Origin: Methylomonas sp.
GTDB lineage: Bacteria > Pseudomonadota > Gammaproteobacteria > Methylococcales > Methylomonadaceae
Assembly: GCF_023228165.1 (NCBI RefSeq)
Contig: NZ_JALOBS010000050.1
Location: 1 to 24,756 of the forward strand
Direction: 5' to 3'
DNA length: 24,756 nt
Shown here: piece by piece, positions 14,587 to 21,863 of the stretch
Numbering within the stretch: position 1 is the first letter of the stretch
Layout: the number at the start of each line of letters is the position of its first letter
Made by a program: the position numbers and the translations under genes
The notes under the pieces: model-generated
Told to the model about the DNA's origin: nothing
The model's input: the letters and a program-made list of their open reading frames with translations, nothing else
Database searches by the model: none

Positions 14587-14621
14587 TTCGACTCGATACC
14601 AATAAACAACGAGGAGTCGAA
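14587..14621 (+). promoter_or_regulatory. Inverted repeat that can cover the ribosome-binding site
   Basis: TTCGACTC (14587-14594) is an exact inverted complement of GAGTCGAA (14614-14621), which overlaps the GAGGAG Shine-Dalgarno (14611-14616). If the transcript includes the left arm, the ribosome-binding site could be hidden. The predicted start of transcription (about 14592-14594) would exclude most of the left arm, so this may apply only to read-through from upstream. Confidence 0.3.
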
Positions 14622-14622
14622 T

Positions 14623-14859
14623 ATGTCAAATGCGGTTTTCTATCATGCCGGTTGCCCGGTTTGCCTGGGTGCTGAGCAGATGCTGGTCGATGCATTGGAT
14701 CAGAACAAATATACGCTGGAAAGCGTTCATCTTGGCACACACCCGAACCGTATCGAAGCAGCCGAGGCATCCGGCGTCATTTCCGTCCCCGCACTGGTGA
14801 TGGATGACCAAGTATTTCACATCAATTTTGGCGCGGCCCTAGCCGATTTAAAATCTTGA
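14623..14859 (+). CDS. Thioredoxin/glutaredoxin-like protein with CPVC motif
   Basis: A 78-residue single-domain redox protein without a signal peptide. The active-site region FYHAGCPVCLGAEQML has a CxxC (CPVC) pair near residues 10-13. The cis-Pro region VISVPALVMDDQVFHINFG fits the glutaredoxin/thioredoxin fold. Such short proteins may reduce disulphides or deliver electrons to a partner. ATG 14623 is preceded by GAGGAG six bases upstream; the frame stays open further upstream, but those codons do not look family-like. It is first in a tight three-gene unit (gaps of 9 and 3 nt) whose last product is an exported protein with six Cys residues, so a thiol-related role for the unit is plausible. 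Confidence 0.85.
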   Translation: MSNAVFYHAGCPVCLGAEQMLVDALDQNKYTLESVHLGTHPNRIEAAEASGVISVPALVMDDQVFHINFGAALADLKS

Positions 14860-14868
14860 GAGGTAAAA

Positions 14869-15063
14869 ATGATGAACGAACAAGTAGAAGTAGCTGAAAA
14901 AGATCATTTTGTTTTATATATGGTTTTGGTAACCGTGGCACTGGTGGGTGCCATTCTGGCGGTTAAACTCAACGAGAATGAAAAATTCGAGCCCATCAAA
15001 CAACAAATCAACCAAGAAAATCAACAGATGAACATCCGGGTCATCAGAGAGTACGGAGATTAA
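14869..15063 (+). CDS. Small single-helix membrane protein
   Basis: A 64-residue protein with a short acidic N-terminus (NEQVEVAEKDH), one membrane helix (about 14-33, FVLYMVLVTVALVGAILAV) and a polar, Gln/Asn/Glu-rich tail likely to be helical (INQENQQMNIRVIREYGD). It contains no Cys. GAGAGG lies about 5 nt before the first of two adjacent ATGs. It sits 9 nt after the thioredoxin-like gene and 3 nt before the exported Cys-rich gene, so it is almost certainly co-translated with both and could anchor or link them across the inner membrane. I do not recognise the family. Confidence 0.75.
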   Translation: MMNEQVEVAEKDHFVLYMVLVTVALVGAILAVKLNENEKFEPIKQQINQENQQMNIRVIREYGD

Positions 15064-15066
15064 GCC

Positions 15067-15423
15067 ATGAAAAAACAGTTTATCAGCGGATTTTTACTCA
15101 CCTTATTGTTAAGCAGTAGCGCAGGCGCCACCGAGTACATTTACCGGGACTTAATGGCCAACACCTTGCCTGCGCATTGCGATGTGGAAAGCAAAGCCAA
15201 ACAAGCCGCCTCAAAACCCTACACGGTAGATAGATTCAGCAAACGCTTCTGCCAAACCCAAGGTTACGGCTGGCATTTGGATGCCATCAAAACCGCCGGC
15301 AATACCTCCTGTAGCCCTTGCGGCACGAATGGCGATAAACAGCAATGCTTTCAGGAAGATGTGGTGGTCACCTGTAAACGCATCAAGCCAGGTACGGTAG
15401 GTATGCTGCCGGGTAAAGGCTAA
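15067..15423 (+). CDS. Exported six-cysteine protein of unknown function
   Basis: A 118-residue product with a clear Sec signal peptide (MKKQFISGFLLTLLLSSSAG, cleavage after about Ala21). The mature part has six Cys residues: 38, 62, 82, 85, 94 and 103, with 82-85 forming CSPC within GNTSCSPCGTNGDKQQCF. The even number suggests three disulphides or a metal site; the CxxC could also be redox-active. The tail ends in Gly/Pro-rich GTVGMLPGKG. It is third in the operon, starting 3 nt after the single-helix gene, which places it downstream of a cytoplasmic CxxC protein. I know no named family for it. A nested inverted repeat lies 60 nt after its stop. Confidence 0.8.
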   Translation: MKKQFISGFLLTLLLSSSAGATEYIYRDLMANTLPAHCDVESKAKQAASKPYTVDRFSKRFCQTQGYGWHLDAIKTAGNTSCSPCGTNGDKQQCFQEDVVVTCKRIKPGTVGMLPGKG

Positions 15424-15483
15424 CCTAATTACAATAACGCGCTACGAAAGACATAACGGATAGATTTTATAGTCAGCGCACTT

Positions 15484-15549
15484 CAAATTTCGGTTTTAAA
15501 TTATCTAATCCCTCTCCAACGGGAGAGGGATTAGAGGCGTCGAAATTTG
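15484..15549. repeat. Nested inverted repeats, cruciform-like element
   Basis: The inner stem CTAATCCCTCTCC (15505-15517) and GGAGAGGGATTAG (15522-15534) is perfect over 13 bp with a 4-nt loop. An outer pair, CAAATTTCG (15484-15492) and CGAAATTTG (15541-15549), is perfect over 9 bp. No T-run follows on either strand. It may be an interspersed repeat, or a transcript end shared by the convergent operons. The rest of 15424-15716 shows nothing recognisable. Confidence 0.7.
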
Positions 15550-15716
15550 CCGAGCAAAAGTTGCAATATCTTTTCGGTCGTATCCTGTTTGTTCTTCATA
15601 GCGGCTTTATAAGCAGTTAAGCTAAAAGTCTGCCGGCACATTTCTATTTTCATTGATGCCGCAGCGCAGACAGTTGCGGGACGCTACAGCACCATGGGCA
15701 ATACCGACGCTTCGGA

Positions 15717-16631
15717 TTATCGGCTTAAACCGTCGCACAGACGATTGCGCCCCTGTGATTTAGCCAGATAGAGATTCTGGTCCGCCAAGCTAGTCAACGC
15801 CTCGGGATCGTTAGCATCCTGACCGGGTATCATGGTTGCCAAACCAATACTGATTGTCACCACCGGCGCGGTCAGCGAGGTCTGGTGAGGTATCTTCAGT
15901 TCAGCCACTGCATCGCACAATTGATGCGCTTTGTCGCGGACCTTGACCATATCGCATTCGGGTAACAGGCAAACGAATTCTTCGCCGCCATAACGCGCCA
16001 CCAGATCGTGGGAGCGGCCGAACTGTCCGCCAATCGCCGCCGCCACTTTTGCCAAACAAGCATCTCCCGCCACATGACCATAGTGGTCGTTATACAGTTT
16101 GAAGTGATCGATATCGATGAACAATAACGTCAAGGGCCAGCCATAGCGTTGGCAATGCCACCATTCCAATGCCAGACATTCGTCAAAACGGCGGCGGTTG
16201 GCCAAGCCGGTCAGACTGTCGATGAAAACCAGGGAACGCAACTGATCGCTTTGCGCCTGCAATGTCAAATGGGTTTTGACCCGCGCCTTCACCACCGCCG
16301 GATTAGCCGGCTTGGAAATAAAATCCACCGCGCCCGCTTCCAAGCCACGCGTCTCATTCTCCATATCGTCATGACCGGTGATGAAAATTACCGGAATGTC
16401 GCGGCATTGGCTTAATTTTCGCAATTCCTCAAGAACCTGATAACCGTCCATGCCCGGCATCACCACATCCAGCAGAATCAACGACGGCGGGTCATGGCTG
16501 GCCAACGCCAAGGCCATTGTCCCGCTGGTGGCAAACTGTACTTCATAAAAATCGGCTAATGTCCTGGCGATAAACTCGATGTTTTCGGGTGTATCGTCGA
16601 CAATTAATATACGGGCGCGTTCGGTCATCAT
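15717..16631 (-). CDS. REC-GGDEF response regulator, diguanylate cyclase
   Basis: A 304-residue cytoplasmic protein that makes cyclic di-GMP when its receiver is phosphorylated. The REC domain (about 7-125) has acidic residues at VDD (11-13), phospho-acceptor Asp55 (LILLDVVMPGMDGYQ) and Lys107. The GGDEF domain (about 140-300) contains DSLTGLANRRRF, FIDIDHFKLYNDHYGH and the active-site GGEEF (215-219). The inhibitory-site motif RxxD (RSHD, 206-209) is present, predicting product feedback inhibition. It starts 5 nt after the hybrid-kinase stop codon and lacks a strong Shine-Dalgarno, so translation is probably coupled; the pair very likely forms one pathway. Two adjacent ATGs can serve as start. 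The c-di-GMP target is not visible in this window. Confidence 0.95.
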   Translation of the reverse strand: MMTERARILIVDDTPENIEFIARTLADFYEVQFATSGTMALALASHDPPSLILLDVVMPGMDGYQVLEELRKLSQCRDIPVIFITGHDDMENETRGLEAGAVDFISKPANPAVVKARVKTHLTLQAQSDQLRSLVFIDSLTGLANRRRFDECLALEWWHCQRYGWPLTLLFIDIDHFKLYNDHYGHVAGDACLAKVAAAIGGQFGRSHDLVARYGGEEFVCLLPECDMVKVRDKAHQLCDAVAELKIPHQTSLTAPVVTISIGLATMIPGQDANDPEALTSLADQNLYLAKSQGRNRLCDGLSR

Positions 16632-16636
16632 TGGTA

Positions 16637-19600
16637 CTAAATTTTAGGGTTGGAAAACAAACTATCATGGAAGTTTGCCAAGGCCGTTAGAGCATCTTGA
16701 AATTTTAGCAGAGAAATAGTTTTAGCCACCGCTTGATAGGGCTCGGCCAACGTGCTGCCAGCTAATAATTCTTCGATCTCCCGACTTGCCGCTCGGGCCG
16801 AGAGCATATTATTGGTCAACAGCGGCGCCAACCGGTCCAACATGGCACGGAGCTGAGCAATATCCACTTCCCTAGCATTTTCGATTGTCTGCGGCTCCGC
16901 CCCCGGCGGGTTCGCCTCCAGCCAGCAGCGCGCTGCATCGATCAAAGCCTCGAACGCGACCCTAAAGCGAGTCGCCGGTATATCGACATCAGACTGGCCC
17001 GCTAAAAGGGCTGTTTCCAGGTTTACGATTATCGCTCGCACTTCGACAGCCGCAATATACCCGGTTTGACTTTTTAATTTGTGCAGCTCGGCAATTACCG
17101 CATCGCGCCGGCCGTGCGCCAGATTGGAATCAATTTGCTCCGCCTTCGTTGCATTCCCAGTCACGAATCGTTCCAATAACGCCAGGAAAAAGCCCCTGTC
17201 TCCATTCAGCCGTATTACTGCCTGACGGCTATCTATGCCCGCAATCGTCGGAAACGCCTGTGAGTCGGATATTTCCTGCCCGGATTCCGGCTGCGGCGCT
17301 TCCGGAACCGATTTAGTCGTCCAGCGTAGCAAGCAGTCGATCAACTGTTCCGGATCTACCGGTTTGAGGAGAAAATCGTCGACGCCGGCGCTATACATGG
17401 CGTTACGCTCTCCGTCCAACACCCCCGCACTAAAAGCTATGATCGGCAAATCGGACAGGCCCAATTCCTCACGAATGGCCCGGGTAGCGCTAAAACCGTC
17501 CATCACCGGCATATGCATATCCATCAATACCGCGTCGAAGCCATGCGGATCGGCGCGTAAAACCGACAAAGCTTGGCGACCATCGGCAGCCAAGGTGGGT
17601 TGGGCCGCTTCCCGGCTCAGTAAGCGCCTGATCACTTCCAAATTAATTTCGCTATCGTCAACCGCCAGGATACGCACGCCGTGCAGACGCAGACCGCGCG
17701 ACGCCCGCTGTGCCTTATTCGGCACTGTCACGATTTCGAGAGGCTCGGCATATTCAAACGGTAATTCGAACCAAAACGTGCTGCCCATACCTGGCTGACT
17801 GTCCACGCCAATCAGACCGCCCATTAATTCAACCAAACGTTTGCAGATTGATAGACCCAAACCGGTACCTCCATAACGCCGCGAGGTACTGGTTTCGGCT
17901 TGAGTGAAAGGGCTAAACAACTGTTGGCAAGCTTCCGGCGCAATCCCGATGCCGGTATCACTGATCTCAAAACGCAGCCGAACCGCTGCTGCTTCCTGCG
18001 CCAGTACCGACACGCTCAGGCGAACCTCGCCGAGCTTGGTAAACTTGATGGCGTTACCAATCAAATTAATCAATATCTGTTCCAAACGCAGATTATCGCC
18101 GCAAAGATACTCGGGAATATCGTCGGCCAAAATGACATGCCAAACAAGCTGCTTTTCTCGGGCCAGGCTACCCATCAAGCTATCGATATATTGCAGCCTT
18201 GATCTCAGATTGAAAGGATGGAGATCGATCCGCAAATGGCCGGCCTCGATTTTTGAAAAGTCCAGAATATCGTTGATGATGGCGAGCAGAGAACGGCCCG
18301 CTGACCGAATGCGTTTTACCAATCCGAGTTGGTCTTGCGTTAACGGTTCGTCTTCTAAAATACCGGATAGTGCTAGCACCGCATTCATCGGTGTGCGTAT
18401 CTCGTGGCTCATATTGGCCAAAAAATCGCTTTTGGCTACATTGGCGGTCTCCGCCGCGGTTTTGGCATTACGCAGCTCCGAAACATCGTAAAACCAAGCC
18501 AGAATGGCCTCCTGCCCTTCATAATCAATCGGCATGTAGGAGGCCAATACCCAGATTTTCCCGTGCTCCGGGCGATTGGGTATCGTCAACTGCACCAGCT
18601 GATCGATGACGGTCTCACCCTGTTCAAGGCGGTTTTGAATCGACTCAAAGTCCTGTGCATCGACGTAATACGGCCTGATATCCAGGCTTATCGCCTGATC
18701 CCGGTCGCAGCAGACCATCTCGGCGAAGCGCTGGTTGACGAACACCACCGGCTCCCCACCTCTCAATGCCACTCGCACGGCGACCGGCGATGCTTCCAGC
18801 ATGCGGCGAATCGTGGCTTGCTGTTTTTTCGCCAGCGAAATGTCCTTGGCTATGCCGAGGTAACCATTGATAATGCCGGCCTCGTCGCGCATAGGCGTGA
18901 CAGCCAACGACACAGGTATCGACGAACCGTCCTTGTGAATATAGGTCCACTCTCTGATTTCAAAGCCGTCAAGCTCGGTTTTATGAACAAAAACCCGGAA
19001 AGCTTCGATGCGATCTCCGAACTCCCTACTCAATTCGGCGCCGCGTTGCTCAACTTCGGCTTTAGCATGAAACACCGCCGGCGTCATCTTGCCTATCACC
19101 TCATCGGCACTGTAGCCCAGCATATGCTCGGCGCCGGAATTGAACAGTTGAATCAAGCCATCGCGGTCAGTGGCAATGATAGAGACTCTTGTGGATGCCT
19201 GCATGACGTTGGCCAGCATTCCATTAACGCGAGCCAGTTCCGCCTCGGCGATTTTTCTATCGGTGATATCGGCACGCACCGAAAGGTAGCGGTTGATTTT
19301 GCCGTCCGAATCCCAGGCCGGTGCAATTAAACTGTCGACCCAATACAGGCTACCGTCCCTTGCCCGGTTGCAGACCTCGGATCTCCAGACTTTGCCCGCG
19401 ATTATCGTTTGCCACATCGACGCCCAAAATTCTCGAGGATGTACCTTCGAGTTGATCATGCGGTGATTTTGCCCTATCAACTCCTCGCGGCTATAGCCGC
19501 TAAAACGGCAAAAGTTATCATTAACCTCGATTATCCTGCCGCTTCGGTCTGTGATCGAAACCAGCAACTGTTCATTGATGGTGCGCGATAGCAGTTCATT

Positions 19601-21454
19601 TTCGCTTAACGCTTCGGCGAGTTGGCGGCGACTTTCGGCAATCTCGGTCACGTCATGGGCGATGACGTAAACGCCACGGATGTAGCCATCCACTCGATCA
19701 GGCAAATAATGGATCAGTGAATTACGTAACCCCGAACCGTCCGCTCTGGGGAAGGCGCATTCGAAAACTTGCGCTTCACCACTTAGCGCGGCTTCGATAT
19801 AGGGTCGATTCAATTCATACAATTCGGCGCCCATCAAATCGCGGATGGACATACCCTTGATCTGCTGAGGTTCGATGCCAAACCAGTGAAAATACGCCTG
19901 ATTGGCAAACTGGTTAATCAAATCACAACCCCAATAACCAATCATGGATGGCACCGCATCCAGCACCGTCTGTAAATCATGGCGGGCAACTTCAAGTTCC
20001 GCGGTGCGCTGAATAACCTGCGCCTCCAAGGTGTTATTTAATTCTCGAATACGCGCTTCCGCCGCTTTTTGTTTACTGATGTCGCGTATGGTTTCCGAGG
20101 TACCCATCACCTGTCCCGAGTCGTCGTATATCGGCGAGATGGTCACCGAGGCGTCCATCAATTCGCCGCCATGCCGTCGTCTGCGGGTATTAAAATGCGG
20201 GATAGTCTCGCCTTGAGCAATCCGGGCCAGCAACTTCGCTTCCTGATTCCGTAATTCGTCCGGCACCACCAGGTCGGCCAGGTTTCGACCGCGCGCTTGC
20301 GCGGACGAGTAGCCGAAGATTTGCTCGGCTGCTTTATTCCAGCTGGTGACAATGCCGTTCAAGCCGGTGCCGATAATCGCATCCCCGGCATTGGCCACGA
20401 TGGCCGCCAAACGCTCCTGCTCTAACTGGAATTGCCGGCGGCGCAGCTTGATCAGCTGCGACACGTACAACAATAAACTCAACAGCGCGGCAATCACCAG
20501 CATGCTGCCGACAATTCGCCACGGATCGGTTTGATTGAGATTGCTGATAAACAGCGGTTGTGCTTTCACCTCGACCAACCATACGCGGCCGAAGATCGTT
20601 AAGCGGATTTGTTTGACCAGGTTGTCGATATCCTCGGCGTCCGCGCCTGGCGAAGCGTAAAAGCGCTCCGATAGTTCTGCATCATCAGCATCGGCCAAGG
20701 TCAAAGAAAACTCACCACCGCGAAAATCGAAATCAGCCAGGACTTCGTCGATAACCAGTGCCGTATACACCAAGCCGACCCCCCACTGTTGGCGAAGTTC
20801 CTCCGTGGCCGGTACCGAGCCATTCCCGCGATAGACCGGGAGCAGAAATAAAAAACCCTGCCTGACTTTGCCCAAGGCCTGCACCAGCGTAATCGGTTTG
20901 GTTAATGTGGCCACGCCATTGCGTATCGCCGCCACCGCCGCTTCGCGGCGGCGCTGTTCCGAAGCAATATCCAAGCCGATTGCCTGAGCATTCAACGCCT
21001 CGGGCTCGACATACTGAATCACCAATCTCTCGCCGTCATGCGGCGTCAATTGTTTGATGCGAAAATCGCCGTGGCGGTCTGCTCTTGCTGTGTCAACGAA
21101 AGCGGCTTCCCGCCCGAGAGCAACCCGGCGGATAAAACCGAAACCATGGGTGCCGGGAAATTCGCGATCGATATCGCGCGATGCCATGTAGGCCCTGAAT
21201 CGGGCAAGGGTCATACCGTCGATATCAGTAACGATAAATACGCCGCGCGCGCCGCGCAAACCGTATTCGTAACTGCCGATGCGCGTTTGCAGTTGATTAA
21301 CGACCCGCGCGGTCAAGGCCTCGAAACGCTGAGTCTTTTCAAGGGTATGCCGATATTCCAGGTGCTTGCCGGTCGCAATCGCCACCAGACAAAACAAGCC
21401 GAAGAAAATTGTCGCGACCAGCAGCGGTTGAAACATCATTCTGCGCTTGGTCAT
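16637..21454 (-). CDS. Hybrid histidine kinase: CHASE, five PAS, HisKA, HATPase, REC, Hpt
   Basis: A 1605-residue membrane sensor. From ATG 21454 the order is: membrane helix (about 8-29), periplasmic CHASE domain (about 50-295), second helix (about 315-335), and PAS domains near 345-460, 490-605, 622-735, 745-875 and 882-995. The third PAS, with FCRFSGYSREELIGQNHRMI, resembles Aer-type redox-sensing PAS. HisKA carries SHEIRTPMNAV (His about 1017); the ATPase has NLIGNAIKFT, DTGIGIAP and GGTGLGLSI. REC phospho-acceptor Asp lies in LMDMHMPVMDG (about 1312). The Hpt His is in ELHKLKSQTGYIAA (about 1458), followed by a helical tail. The domain set allows a full His-Asp-His relay to the REC-GGDEF protein downstream. 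ATG 21454 is chosen for GAGGGG 10-12 nt upstream and the helix position; an ATG 28 codons earlier is possible. Confidence 0.93.
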   Translation of the reverse strand: MTKRRMMFQPLLVATIFFGLFCLVAIATGKHLEYRHTLEKTQRFEALTARVVNQLQTRIGSYEYGLRGARGVFIVTDIDGMTLARFRAYMASRDIDREFPGTHGFGFIRRVALGREAAFVDTARADRHGDFRIKQLTPHDGERLVIQYVEPEALNAQAIGLDIASEQRRREAAVAAIRNGVATLTKPITLVQALGKVRQGFLFLLPVYRGNGSVPATEELRQQWGVGLVYTALVIDEVLADFDFRGGEFSLTLADADDAELSERFYASPGADAEDIDNLVKQIRLTIFGRVWLVEVKAQPLFISNLNQTDPWRIVGSMLVIAALLSLLLYVSQLIKLRRRQFQLEQERLAAIVANAGDAIIGTGLNGIVTSWNKAAEQIFGYSSAQARGRNLADLVVPDELRNQEAKLLARIAQGETIPHFNTRRRRHGGELMDASVTISPIYDDSGQVMGTSETIRDISKQKAAEARIRELNNTLEAQVIQRTAELEVARHDLQTVLDAVPSMIGYWGCDLINQFANQAYFHWFGIEPQQIKGMSIRDLMGAELYELNRPYIEAALSGEAQVFECAFPRADGSGLRNSLIHYLPDRVDGYIRGVYVIAHDVTEIAESRRQLAEALSENELLSRTINEQLLVSITDRSGRIIEVNDNFCRFSGYSREELIGQNHRMINSKVHPREFWASMWQTIIAGKVWRSEVCNRARDGSLYWVDSLIAPAWDSDGKINRYLSVRADITDRKIAEAELARVNGMLANVMQASTRVSIIATDRDGLIQLFNSGAEHMLGYSADEVIGKMTPAVFHAKAEVEQRGAELSREFGDRIEAFRVFVHKTELDGFEIREWTYIHKDGSSIPVSLAVTPMRDEAGIINGYLGIAKDISLAKKQQATIRRMLEASPVAVRVALRGGEPVVFVNQRFAEMVCCDRDQAISLDIRPYYVDAQDFESIQNRLEQGETVIDQLVQLTIPNRPEHGKIWVLASYMPIDYEGQEAILAWFYDVSELRNAKTAAETANVAKSDFLANMSHEIRTPMNAVLALSGILEDEPLTQDQLGLVKRIRSAGRSLLAIINDILDFSKIEAGHLRIDLHPFNLRSRLQYIDSLMGSLAREKQLVWHVILADDIPEYLCGDNLRLEQILINLIGNAIKFTKLGEVRLSVSVLAQEAAAVRLRFEISDTGIGIAPEACQQLFSPFTQAETSTSRRYGGTGLGLSICKRLVELMGGLIGVDSQPGMGSTFWFELPFEYAEPLEIVTVPNKAQRASRGLRLHGVRILAVDDSEINLEVIRRLLSREAAQPTLAADGRQALSVLRADPHGFDAVLMDMHMPVMDGFSATRAIREELGLSDLPIIAFSAGVLDGERNAMYSAGVDDFLLKPVDPEQLIDCLLRWTTKSVPEAPQPESGQEISDSQAFPTIAGIDSRQAVIRLNGDRGFFLALLERFVTGNATKAEQIDSNLAHGRRDAVIAELHKLKSQTGYIAAVEVRAIIVNLETALLAGQSDVDIPATRFRVAFEALIDAARCWLEANPPGAEPQTIENAREVDIAQLRAMLDRLAPLLTNNMLSARAASREIEELLAGSTLAEPYQAVAKTISLLKFQDALTALANFHDSLFSNPKI

Positions 21455-21863
21455 TAATGAGGCCCCCTCTTCCGAATAAAAAGCGACTCCGAATCGTAAA
21501 ACAGTATGGCACAACCTTCCGCCGGGATTATTCCGCATGACTCATCTTGCTGTATATGGCGGTTTCAGTCCGACAACGCTGGAGTTTAATCAGTCTGCCT
21601 TACTCAATGCCAACCAGGCCGAAAGCTGTAAAACCTAAGCGCTTAAAATAACAAATCAAGCTAAATCATAACGCATCCCGGCCGGCCAGATCGCCTCCCG
21701 AACTAACAAGAAACGCCCTCAAAGCAGTATAGGCCTGAGGAGACAATCGGGCTGTATCCAATTCATCGCCGTTTTCAGGTTTTACGCCGCAACGGACTTT
21801 CACGCCGAGTTAGGCAAACAATGCTATTCTGCGCGGGTTATTTTGTCTTTCGGCCCTTCGCTC
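21455..21863. other. Divergent intergenic region between kinase and radical SAM genes
   Basis: About 400 nt that must hold promoters for both divergent genes. A TATTCT lies about 35 nt before the radical SAM start and could be a -10, but I see no well-spaced -35. A possible 45-codon minus-strand ORF lies at 21666-21803. Otherwise nothing recognisable is present. Confidence 0.4.
21666..21803 (-). CDS. Possible small ORF, or remnant, of 45 codons
   Basis: From a GTG (21801-21803) to TGA (21666-21668) the minus strand encodes a 45-residue product: KVRCGVKPENGDELDTARLS, then PQAYTALRAFLVSSGGDLAG. Composition and codon use look protein-like, but no Shine-Dalgarno precedes the GTG and I recognise no family. 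It may be the end of a decayed gene. It lies between the divergent kinase and radical SAM genes. Confidence 0.22.
   Translation of the reverse strand: MKVRCGVKPENGDELDTARLSPQAYTALRAFLVSSGGDLAGRDAL

Noticed and set aside
18404..19330. Long plus-strand open frame opposite the histidine kinase
   Set aside because: It is antisense to conserved PAS domains, is rich in His and Arg as expected for a complementary-strand artefact, and has no ribosome-binding site.
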